A DNA stretch of 64,000 bases from Moritella marina ATCC 15381 (lineage in GTDB: Bacteria > Pseudomonadota > Gammaproteobacteria > Enterobacterales > Moritellaceae): assembly GCF_008931805.1 (NCBI RefSeq), contig NZ_CP044399.1, positions 930,001 to 994,000 on the forward strand. Direction: 5' to 3'. The translations under genes and the position numbers were made by a program. Every line of letters begins with the position of its first letter. The first letter of the stretch is position 1. The notes beneath the pieces are model-generated. The model saw nothing but the letters and a program-made list of their open reading frames with translations, had not been told where the DNA came from and did no database searches. Positions 36,782 to 44,126 of this stretch are shown here, piece after piece.

Positions 36782-36811
36782 TAGTCCGCTAGACTTGAGT
36801 TACAAATAGTA

Positions 36812-36836
36812 AGCACCCTTAATTGGGTGCTTTTTT
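36812..36836 (+). terminator. terminator after nhaA
   Basis: Stem AGCACCC/GGGTGCT with a 6-nt loop and a TTTTTT tail. Confidence 0.88.
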
Positions 36837-36942
36837 GTATCTGCTTATATCCTCTGATGACTTATTTATCAGTTGAATATATTGATTAAACAAGCTAGTT
36901 TAAAGCTTCGAAATGTAGTTATCCCAATCAGAGAGCGTAGTC

Positions 36943-37566
36943 TTGAGTACTATTAAATCAATATTTGAACGTAATCGCGCATGGTCAGAACAGATCAATG
37001 AACAGTTCCCTGACTTTTTTGAACAACTTTCTAAACAACAAACACCGGATTACTTATGGATAGGTTGTTCCGATAGTCGCGTACCAGCAAACCAGATCAT
37101 GGCCCTGCCTCCGGGGGAAGTGTTTGTGCACCGCAATATCGCTAATGTTGTAGTCCACACAGACTTAAATTGTTTATCAGTGATCCAGTACGCTGTTGAA
37201 GTACTTAAAGTGAAGCATATTATTGTGTGTGGTCATTATGGTTGTGGTGGCGTTAAGGCTGCTATGGGCGATGGCCAGCATGGTTTAATTGATAATTGGC
37301 TACGTCATATCAAAGATGTTGAACGTTTCCATATGGACGAATTAGAGGGAGTATGCGGAGACGATAAGATTGATCGGATGTGTGAATTAAATGTCGTAGA
37401 GCAGGTGCGTAACGTTTGTAATACCACTGTTGTAAAGCGAGCTTGGCGTAATGGCGCTGAGTTAACTGTACACGGCTGGATCTTTAACATCAGTAACGGT
37501 GTATTGAAAAGCTTAACAGATAGTATTAATTCGCGTGAGAAACAATTAGAAGTCATTACTAAATAG
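36943..37566 (+). CDS. can: beta-class carbonic anhydrase, TTG start
   Basis: A 207-residue zinc enzyme interconverting CO2 and bicarbonate. The only sensible start is TTG at 36943, with GAGAG upstream. With it, zinc ligands fall at Cys42, Asp44, His98 and Cys101 (WIGCSDSRVPA; CGHYGCGG), the same numbers as E. coli Can, which supports the choice. Arg46 pairs with Asp44 for the closed/open switch of this type. A rare start codon may lower expression. A strong terminator follows. Confidence 0.95.
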   Translation: MSTIKSIFERNRAWSEQINEQFPDFFEQLSKQQTPDYLWIGCSDSRVPANQIMALPPGEVFVHRNIANVVVHTDLNCLSVIQYAVEVLKVKHIIVCGHYGCGGVKAAMGDGQHGLIDNWLRHIKDVERFHMDELEGVCGDDKIDRMCELNVVEQVRNVCNTTVVKRAWRNGAELTVHGWIFNISNGVLKSLTDSINSREKQLEVITK

Positions 37567-37596
37567 ACGAACGCTTAGCGTAATCTAGTGGGTATA

Positions 37597-37630
37597 AAAA
37601 AAGCCAATGAGTTAACTCATTGGCTTTTTT
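37597..37630. terminator. perfectly palindromic bidirectional terminator after can
   Basis: 34 nt of perfect inverted repeat, AAAAAAGCCAATGAGTT followed by its complement, gives a long stem with T runs on either strand. Confidence 0.9.
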
Positions 37631-37675
37631 ATTACCTAACGATAATGAATCTAAGAGACATAAATTTTAGGTAAT

Positions 37676-37704
37676 AAAAAAGGTGAACTAAGTTCACCTT
37701 TTTT
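37676..37704. terminator. bidirectional terminator after cold-shock gene
   Basis: AAAAAAGGTGAACT and AGTTCACCTTTTTT flank a single A. On the minus strand it ends the cold-shock gene (stop at 37736). An extra inverted repeat ATTACCTAA/TTAGGTAAT fills the space between this and the can terminator. Confidence 0.88.
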
Positions 37705-37735
37705 GATATCTGTTTAACCGATTAATAGTAAACTA

Positions 37736-37945
37736 TTAAAGAGGTTTAACGTTCTCAGCTTGAGGACCTTTTTGGCCTTGGCCTACTGTGAACTCAACTT
37801 TTTGACCGTCAGTAAGTACTTTAAAGCCATCTACTAAGATAGAGCTGAAATGTACGAATACATCTGGGCCATTTTCTTGTTCGATGAAACCGAAGCCTTT
37901 AGCTTCGTTGAAGAATTTTACTTTACCGATTACTGTATTAGACAT
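37736..37945 (-). CDS. CspA-family cold-shock protein
   Basis: A 69-residue OB-fold nucleic-acid chaperone. The start at 37945 gives the classic N-terminus ([20 protein letters not shown]); RNP1 KGFGFIEQ and RNP2 VFVHFSSI are intact. The longer frame upstream is 5' UTR, which in csp genes is typically long and cold-responsive. An AGGGT site precedes the ATG. It melts RNA structure at low temperature or in growth transitions. Confidence 0.95.
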   Translation of the reverse strand: MSNTVIGKVKFFNEAKGFGFIEQENGPDVFVHFSSILVDGFKVLTDGQKVEFTVGQGQKGPQAENVKPL

Positions 37946-38465
37946 ATTAAAAACCCTGTATATATATATTATTAAAAAAATTGTTAAAAAACCAGGGTGT
38001 AACTTATATAAACAATACAAAACACAATAATCAATACAAGTATTAACTAAAGCTTATTCTACCGATATAAACTAGCCTAATTTCTTAAGACGAATTATAC
38101 ATGGTTAAAGACTCATAGCAACACACTCGTGAATTATTTTTATAAAATTACTGTTTTCATTAGTAAAATCAACATTGTCTGTGAGCATCTGCTGGCTTTT
38201 CCGTCGTAGTAACCGCTATTTTATTCAATCCTAGTTCATATAACAGCCAATTATTGTTTGCCTCTAAAATTCTAGTATCTGTTTGGTTGTAATGATTGAT
38301 TAGTTATTATTTGTTGCTAGGTTAGATGTGTGTTTACCACTTGTTATTAAGTGTAAGTTTTTGATATTTAAACTATATGAGTGGTTTACCGAATGTTTTA
38401 GATAAATGTAACCGTATCCTGGTAATAGGGTGCAGGCATAAACAAAAGAAAATTAAGGAAAGATA
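37946..38465. other. 520-bp region: csp leader and promoter, no clear gene
   Basis: The first 100-150 bases on the minus strand are probably the cold-shock mRNA leader and promoter. The rest is AT-rich with no convincing open frame until the small candidate at 38466. Confidence 0.4.
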
Positions 38466-38534
38466 ATGAGTAAAGGTGTTCGTAGACAGTGGTTTTTCAG
38501 CCAAAAGAAAGAAGTGAAATTTTTTATTAAGTAA
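38466..38534 (+). CDS. candidate 22-residue small protein
   Basis: ATG at 38466 with TAAGGAAAG about 6 bases upstream, ending at TAA 38532-38534. The product (MSKGVRRQWFFSQKKEVKFF plus IK) is strongly basic and aromatic. No family was recognised. The good ribosome site and following inverted repeat (CATTAAATAC/GTATTTAATG, 38563-38589) support it weakly; it may be chance. Confidence 0.3.
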   Translation: MSKGVRRQWFFSQKKEVKFFIK

Positions 38535-38622
38535 GTAACGAAGTGAAGTTATTAGATTATGCCATTAAATACATACTAGGTATTTAATGTGTACTTCTTA
38601 TTGAGTCGGAAATGTCGACAAA

Positions 38623-38652
38623 TTGTCAGTAAATAAAGCTATTTACTGACAA
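38623..38652. terminator. hairpin after acyl-CoA-binding protein gene
   Basis: A perfect 13-bp stem TTGTCAGTAAATA/TATTTACTGACAA with a 4-nt loop lies 29 bp past the minus-strand gene end. The T run is short, so termination is only probable. Confidence 0.55.
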
Positions 38653-38680
38653 CAAGTCACTTAACTAAAGGCTGTTAAAA

Positions 38681-38947
38681 TTAAGCCGCATTCTCTTCTT
38701 CTACACGAGCAATATATTTTTCCATCGCTTGGTCTGAAGATAAGCCTCGTAATTTATCCCATGCAGTCCACTTAGCAAAACCAACCATATCAAAGATAGA
38801 TGGCTTTTTAGTTGCCACATCACCTTCTGTTGCTTGCTTGAATAATGAATAAAACTCTAACTTTAATTCTTGTGAAGGTTTTTTCTTCGCTGTGCCATTT
38901 TGAACTTGGTCTACTGTAGCTTCGAATTTAGCGCGTAGGTCTGTCAT
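38681..38947 (-). CDS. acyl-CoA-binding protein (ACBP family)
   Basis: An 88-residue four-helix protein that binds long-chain acyl-CoA in the cytosol. Family signatures are FYSLFKQATEGDV (Tyr and Lys contacting CoA), KKPSIFDMVGFAKWTAWDKL with the conserved WxAW, and a final helix AMEKYIARVEE. ACBP is universal in eukaryotes but patchy in bacteria. It is monocistronic, with a large imperfect hairpin just upstream of its start. It probably buffers acyl-CoA for membrane lipid or PUFA metabolism (inference). Confidence 0.9.
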   Translation of the reverse strand: MTDLRAKFEATVDQVQNGTAKKKPSQELKLEFYSLFKQATEGDVATKKPSIFDMVGFAKWTAWDKLRGLSSDQAMEKYIARVEEENAA

Positions 38948-38990
38948 TTTATATTCCTTTATTTATCTAAAATGTTGAATCAAAAAGTAC

Positions 38991-39057
38991 TTAACTATTC
39001 ATTAGTAAAAGCATTACAACGAGCAATGTCGTAATGCACCTACTAATGAGTAGTTAG
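38991..39057. repeat. two-tier long inverted repeat upstream of ACBP gene
   Basis: Outer arms 38991-39007 and 39041-39057 pair over 16 of 17 positions including one wobble. Inside, GCATTAC (39011-39017) pairs with GTAATGC (39031-39037). The whole folds into a roughly 67-nt hairpin ending 44 bp before the ACBP start, on the leader side. Confidence 0.75.
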
Positions 39058-39415
39058 GTCACAGGCAAATGTTACCTTTATTTTCTACTTAATACATCCT
39101 TTTATTTCAGTTTTAGGTATGTATTTAAATAATTAAAAATCCTTATTATTCAAACTAATAACTTTTAAATAAGTATGATTATTCTAATTTTAGTTAAGGG
39201 CTTTGTGGGGGCGCGTGATCATATAGCGCGTGCGTAATAATTGATGTAACGCAGAAATAGGCTAAATCTAGGGGCTCAATAGACAATTAAACTTGATATA
39301 TACGTCAGAATATATCATTACCCATTTGTAGTTACGATCTTTTGGGTGTTAATCGTATTTGTAGCATTAACATTATAAATCCAGTAACACTAAACCCATT
39401 TTTTGTAAGTGAAAT
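39058..39415. other. 358-bp intergenic region between divergent genes
   Basis: Presumed promoters for ACBP (-) and the unknown membrane protein (+). An inverted repeat TGATATAT/ATATATCA occurs at 39294-39317. No gene was seen. Confidence 0.4.
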
Positions 39416-40231
39416 ATGATCGAATCACAATCGAATAGACAGATATCATTATTTGAGGCTGTATTGAATAATTACTCTACATTGCAACGCTGTTTACTGC
39501 TCATTTGTGCTTTATTAGTAGTTGTTGCTGTTCTATGTGTGGAGCAAAGCAACATAGCATCATTTTTGTTTTCTAATTTACCGCTGGGTATTGGATTAAC
39601 AAACAGCTTTATTGCGCCGTTAGTCGCGATCGTATTGTTAGCTATTTCTTGCACTGCTTATTTTGGCATTATTTGTACTGATAAGTTGTCGCCATCATCA
39701 CGACAAGAGACAAACGTTTCTGGATTTTTATCGGAATTGCGTTTAACACTCGTATTTGGTGCTTGTTTTGGATTGTTAACGGCAATTTTATGTAGTCTAA
39801 TTTTTGTCATCGCAGAACCACATTTACCACAAGCGTTTCTTCAATATCATCAAATATTTAGCTCGTTAGATTTGATACTTATTGCTTTAACTGCATTGTT
39901 AACCAGTGCATTATACTTGTCGGTATTTATGTTACCGCTGTCAAGTTTATTGTCAAGATTGATGGTTTTTGAAACTAAGCCTTCGAAGGTGAAATTAACC
40001 ACAAATGCAATTATCATTTCATCGATTATATTGTCTTTTTTTATGGCGTTATCCGTCGCGCTGGTGACATCAACCTTTTCGATAAACCTGATTGTATTTA
40101 TCGTTATTATATCGGCTATCACAGCCTCTGCACTGGGGTTGTTGTACTGGTTTGTAGGGTTAGAAGCGAGTTTGATTGCTAACTTAGTATATTGCTTGTT
40201 AGTCTCTTATCTGGCGCACATTTTCTTATAG
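39416..40231 (+). CDS. hypothetical polytopic membrane protein
   Basis: A 271-residue protein that is mostly hydrophobic, with about seven predicted TM helices (about 25-45, 55-85, 108-132, 148-175, 195-218, 222-245, 250-270). Loops are short and carry few charges. No signal peptide, motif or family was recognised. AAGTGAA precedes the ATG. It is monocistronic and convergent with moeB. Confidence 0.7.
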   Translation: MIESQSNRQISLFEAVLNNYSTLQRCLLLICALLVVVAVLCVEQSNIASFLFSNLPLGIGLTNSFIAPLVAIVLLAISCTAYFGIICTDKLSPSSRQETNVSGFLSELRLTLVFGACFGLLTAILCSLIFVIAEPHLPQAFLQYHQIFSSLDLILIALTALLTSALYLSVFMLPLSSLLSRLMVFETKPSKVKLTTNAIIISSIILSFFMALSVALVTSTFSINLIVFIVIISAITASALGLLYWFVGLEASLIANLVYCLLVSYLAHIFL

Positions 40232-40260
40232 TTTTAACACAAGTGAACAGCTAATATAAA

Positions 40261-40294
40261 AACGAGCACGATATAGTAGATCATCGTACTCGTT
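40261..40294. terminator. hairpin between convergent membrane-protein gene and moeB
   Basis: AACGAGCACGAT pairs with ATCGTACTCGTT (one internal mismatch) over a 10-nt loop; A-rich before and TTTAT after. Confidence 0.6.
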
Positions 40295-40326
40295 TATCTA
40301 TGCTATTTGGTGTGTGGCATGGTGTG

Positions 40327-41109
40327 TTACAGACTACAAACAGAGCAGCTTGGTAATTTTGGTAACTTCATGGTTTGAAAAGACAGTGTCAACCCATCAA
40401 CGAGCAGTACTTTCCCTGTCATTGGCTTGCCAAAATTAGCAATCACTTTAATCGCTTCCATTGCCTGCATCGCACCAATAATACCAACCATCGGTGCCAT
40501 AATGCCTGATTCAACACAGCTTAATGTGCCACTACCGAATAATTGGCTTAAACATTGATAGCAAGGTTCATCATCAGCATAGGTAAAAACACTTATTTGA
40601 CCTTCCATACGAATTGCAGCGCCAGAGACTAATGGTGTACGCAGTGCGAAACAAGCTCGGTTTATCTGCTCTCGTGTATCGACGTTATCGGTACAATCAA
40701 GCACAATATCATGCTGTTCTATCAGCTTAACCATCTCATCTTCAGACAGTTTAGTGGTTATAGCCTGTACTTTACAGTGCGGATTTATCTGTTCTAGCTC
40801 ATATTTAGCCGACAGTGATTTAAACTCTCCAATACGGCTATCACGGTGTAGTAACTGACGTTGTAAATTAGACAGTTCGATATGATCGAAGTCGACTAAT
40901 GTCATCTGTCCTATGCCTGAAGAAGCTAGGTACTGACTACTCGCACAACCTAAACCACCGGCACCGATTAACAATACCTTGGCTTGTTTTAAGGCTTCTT
41001 GACCATCAAAGTCAAAGTGGCGAAGCACGATTTGACGGTTATAGCGTAGCTCTTCTTGCGAAGACAGAATATCTTCGCAAGAAGAGCTATCATTTGATGG
41101 GGTCGACAT
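40327..41109 (-). CDS. moeB: molybdopterin-synthase adenylyltransferase MoeB
   Basis: A 260-residue E1-like enzyme that adenylates the C-terminus of MoaD so it can receive sulfur for molybdopterin. It shows the ATP-binding VLLIGAGGLGCASSQYLASS, adenylate-contacting RQLLHRDSRIGE, the catalytic Asp in DCTDNVDTRE, and structural zinc pairs CYQC and CSVC. ThiF is the close alternative, but the coupling to moeA (one-base overlap) decides for MoeB. Confidence 0.93.
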   Translation of the reverse strand: MSTPSNDSSSCEDILSSQEELRYNRQIVLRHFDFDGQEALKQAKVLLIGAGGLGCASSQYLASSGIGQMTLVDFDHIELSNLQRQLLHRDSRIGEFKSLSAKYELEQINPHCKVQAITTKLSEDEMVKLIEQHDIVLDCTDNVDTREQINRACFALRTPLVSGAAIRMEGQISVFTYADDEPCYQCLSQLFGSGTLSCVESGIMAPMVGIIGAMQAMEAIKVIANFGKPMTGKVLLVDGLTLSFQTMKLPKLPSCSVCSL

Positions 41110-42344
41110 TAATTTAGGATCTCGTTAAAGGGTTCAATCGTGACCGTTTCACCAATTTCGACGTTACCACGATCTTGCTCGATGATCGCGTAGCAATTTG
41201 AGTGACTCAAGCTGCTGAATACACCTGAACCTTGGCTGCCTGTTGATACAACTTCAAGTTGACCTTGTGCATTCACACTATAAATGGCACGTTGAAAATC
41301 CATACGTCCTGGTGCTTTTTTAAGTCGAGTCGCCGCAACGGCATTGAAGCGGGGTGTTGGTGTAAATTCTTGATTTGTCATTTTTGCCAACGCAGGTACA
41401 ACAAGCTGATGGAAAGTGACGGTTGCTGATACAGGGTTACCGGGTAAGCCAAAGAACTTACTGTTTGGTAGTGAACCGAAGGCAAATGGTTTACCTGGTT
41501 TAATCGCTAATTTCCAAAAACCAATTTCGCCCAGTTCTTCCAACAATATTTTAGTGTAGTCGGCTTCGCCAACGGATACGCCGCCAGAGGTGATAACTGC
41601 ATCCGCCACTGCATCGGCTTTAATAAACGTTTCGCGTAGTAGATCTTCGTTATCAGGGACAATGCCAAAATCAACAATGTCTAAATTCAAACGTGATAGC
41701 ATGGCATTGATGCTGTAACGGTTACTGTCGTAAATTTCACCATTACCCAGCGGTTGACCTAAGCTTTTTAGCTCGTCACCGGTTGAAAATATAGCTACTT
41801 TTAGGCGACGATACACAGTGACTTTATCAACACCTATCGTTGCTAGCATCGGAATATCACGTGGTGTAAGACGACGACCTTTGGTTAATACAGCTTGGCC
41901 GATAGCAATGTCTTCAGCGGCATTACGAATATTGTCATACATTGGTGGGATATTATCAAAAGTGATTAAATCACCGTCGACTTGTGTGCTTTCTTGCATA
42001 ATAACGGCTTCACAGCCTGCAGGTACTGGTGCACCGGTCATAATGCGAATACATGAACCGATTGGCCATGCACCCATAAATGGTTGGCCTGCAAACGCTT
42101 TACCTGCAAGCGGTAGGGTCATTGATTGAGTCAGGTCGGTGATGCGAACGGCGTAACCATCCATTGCTGAATTATCAAATGGCGGCACATTCATTGGCGA
42201 AGATATGTCTTCTGCGAGAATATAATCGAGTGCATCTGCTAAATCTAATGTCAGCGTTTCTGTTACTGCATCAATATTGTCTAACATTTCTTGCATCGCT
42301 AAATCCAGTGGTTTTAGCCCTTGTACGTCACAACATCCCATCAT
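41109..42344 (-). CDS. moeA: molybdopterin molybdenumtransferase MoeA
   Basis: A 411-residue enzyme that inserts molybdate into adenylated molybdopterin. Motifs are PPFDNSAMDGYAVR, TGAPVPAGCEAVIMQE, FSTGDEL, ITSGGVSVGEADY and FGLPGNPVSATVTF. The N-terminus has two consecutive ATG codons with AGGGT upstream. It is the first gene of moeA-moeB, divergent from folE, an arrangement known in Vibrio-like genomes and linking two pterin pathways. Confidence 0.96.
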   Translation of the reverse strand: MMGCCDVQGLKPLDLAMQEMLDNIDAVTETLTLDLADALDYILAEDISSPMNVPPFDNSAMDGYAVRITDLTQSMTLPLAGKAFAGQPFMGAWPIGSCIRIMTGAPVPAGCEAVIMQESTQVDGDLITFDNIPPMYDNIRNAAEDIAIGQAVLTKGRRLTPRDIPMLATIGVDKVTVYRRLKVAIFSTGDELKSLGQPLGNGEIYDSNRYSINAMLSRLNLDIVDFGIVPDNEDLLRETFIKADAVADAVITSGGVSVGEADYTKILLEELGEIGFWKLAIKPGKPFAFGSLPNSKFFGLPGNPVSATVTFHQLVVPALAKMTNQEFTPTPRFNAVAATRLKKAPGRMDFQRAIYSVNAQGQLEVVSTGSQGSGVFSSLSHSNCYAIIEQDRGNVEIGETVTIEPFNEILN

Positions 42345-42525
42345 ATACCCTTGTGGTTATTTTTTAGTTATATCGTCAATTATGACAAAATCAACACATT
42401 GACGATAGGATCTATAACAATAAAAAGCTTAATTAACGCTATTTAAGCTAATTTGTTTATATTATTAATTGTTAGGTGTTATTATGCGGCATTATTTTAA
42501 AGTCGATCCGTTTGTGGAGTAAGTA

Positions 42526-43176
42526 ATGACCTGCCTAAGTAAAGAAGCTTTATTAGTTCGCTCAGTATTGGAAGAGCGAGGGTTAGAGACACCAATGATC
42601 GGAACTGGGCTATCGAGCGCAGAGAAAAAAGACCGCATTGAATCGCATTTTACCGAAATTCTAAAATTATTAGAGTTGGATTTAACGGATGACAGTTTGG
42701 CTGAAACGCCACACCGTATTGCTAAAATGTACGTGAATGAAATATTCTCAGGTTTAGATTATAGCTCATTCCCTAAAATCACTTTAATTGATAATAAAAT
42801 GCAAGTGGATGAAATGGTTAAGGTCAGTGATATTACCTTAACGAGTACTTGCGAACATCATTTTGTGACTATCGATGGTAAAGCGACAATTGCTTATATT
42901 CCACGTAGTAAAGTGATTGGTTTATCAAAGATTAATCGCATTGTGCAATTTTTCTCACGCCGTCCACAAGTGCAAGAGCGCTTAACGCAACAGATTTTAG
43001 TTGCACTGCAAACCTTGCTTGATTCACAGGATGTTGCTGTGAGCATTACTGCGACACATTATTGTGTGAAAGCACGTGGTGTGATGGATGCAACGAGTGA
43101 AACCACAACTACGTCGCTAGGTGGTATCTTTAAATCACGTCCAGAAACAAGAGCTGAGTTCTTACACTGTCGTTAG
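42526..43176 (+). CDS. folE: GTP cyclohydrolase I
   Basis: A 216-residue enzyme making 7,8-dihydroneopterin triphosphate from GTP, the first step of folate synthesis. Zinc ligands appear in [13 protein letters not shown] (Cys, His) and the later Cys in [11 protein letters not shown]. Others are the substrate-binding [12 protein letters not shown] and [12 protein letters not shown]. Length and N-terminus match E. coli FolE. It has its own promoter region shared with the divergent moeAB operon. Confidence 0.96.
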   Translation: MTCLSKEALLVRSVLEERGLETPMIGTGLSSAEKKDRIESHFTEILKLLELDLTDDSLAETPHRIAKMYVNEIFSGLDYSSFPKITLIDNKMQVDEMVKVSDITLTSTCEHHFVTIDGKATIAYIPRSKVIGLSKINRIVQFFSRRPQVQERLTQQILVALQTLLDSQDVAVSITATHYCVKARGVMDATSETTTTSLGGIFKSRPETRAEFLHCR

Positions 43177-43198
43177 TTAATTGTTAATACAGATTACG

Positions 43199-43258
43199 TA
43201 AACCTAAACTGCAATTCTCGAGTGCATTCACTCTGTCGTTTAGGTTTATTCATCCCTT
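43199..43258 (+). terminator. hairpin after folE
   Basis: An 11-bp perfect stem TAAACCTAAAC/GTTTAGGTTTA has a 38-nt loop and a weak T tail, so terminator function is only probable. Confidence 0.55.
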
Positions 43259-43473
43259 CAATATCTATACTCAATTCAAGCTAATTCAATTAAAGCCAAG
43301 CCTTAATACCTATGTCATCTTTTCAATGGCAAGGTTAACGTCCATCCGTATTCGTAACTTATTTTACATTGCCACATTTTGTCATAATTCATCTTTATTC
43401 ATCATTTTAGGGTAATTTAATCGCCATACTTGTTTGTTTTAATGACGTCATTGATAATTAATGAGTAGCTGAG

Positions 43474-44061
43474 ATGAAGCAGATATTAAAACTAAATACA
43501 TTGTGGAAATTACACTCCGATGATCAGTCGGAGCAATTAGCGCAATCGCTATTACAGTCACTATTACAATCATTATTACTGTGCTGTTTTGTTGTTTTCT
43601 TATTGGCAACAACACGTTTTATTGTCAGTTATGCCAATAGTAGTTACGCTCAAGATATGGCGTCGTTGACTATTTATGATGACAATGCGACGCAAGGTTT
43701 AGTCAATATTGATGGTATTCATGCTGACGCGATCAACATAGATCGTCAAGCAAGCATTGATGTCGCAGAGGTAAAAGAGCAGGTTAAATATGAAGCAACG
43801 TTGGCCGATTTAGAGTTTGTATTACAACAATATCAAATGATGGAATTACAGGCGTTTAATTTTGTTATTGATATGCCACAACGTGCGCAAGTGACCACTG
43901 CGATGCTAAGTCATTTACAAAGTATGTTAACGGAGTTCATGGCGGTAAACCCAGATATTAATGCTAATTGGCAATTAGATCCAAATAATGCGTTGAAGTT
44001 GATTGTGCAGTTGCATACAGAACGAAAAAGGCATTGGGGTGGGGCAGGCTTAATTATTTAG
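43474..44061 (+). CDS. hypothetical single-span membrane protein
   Basis: A 195-residue protein of unknown family. A short N-terminal cytoplasmic part contains three QSLL repeats, followed by one TM helix (about 33-50, LLLCCFVVFLLATTRFIV). The periplasmic remainder is acidic and helical (EVKEQVKYEATLADLEFVLQ) and ends WGGAGLII. The bitopic layout with a soluble C-terminal domain resembles inner-membrane accessory proteins, but no assignment is possible. It is convergent with the RNase II gene. Confidence 0.65.
   Translation: MKQILKLNTLWKLHSDDQSEQLAQSLLQSLLQSLLLCCFVVFLLATTRFIVSYANSSYAQDMASLTIYDDNATQGLVNIDGIHADAINIDRQASIDVAEVKEQVKYEATLADLEFVLQQYQMMELQAFNFVIDMPQRAQVTTAMLSHLQSMLTEFMAVNPDINANWQLDPNNALKLIVQLHTERKRHWGGAGLII
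43543..43578 (+). repeat. three 12-bp tandem repeats encoding QSLL
   Basis: CAATCGCTATTA, CAGTCACTATTA and CAATCATTATTA lie head to tail at 43543, 43555 and 43567, in frame just before the TM helix of the hypothetical protein. Confidence 0.8.
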
Positions 44062-44080
44062 CTAGATTAATTAAGAGCTA

Positions 44081-44113
44081 TTAACGAAGGCAAGCAGTGC
44101 TTGCCTTCGTTAA
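44081..44113. terminator. strong bidirectional terminator after RNase II gene
   Basis: A perfect 15-bp stem TTAACGAAGGCAAGC/GCTTGCCTTCGTTAA with loop AGT. On the minus strand the rnb stop is 14 bp upstream; on the plus strand it also ends the hypothetical gene. Confidence 0.75.
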
Positions 44114-44126
44114 AAATAAGCTGTTG

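Noticed and set aside
38345-38465. Second cold-shock gene in the gap
   Set aside because: No KGFGFI-type motif in any frame.
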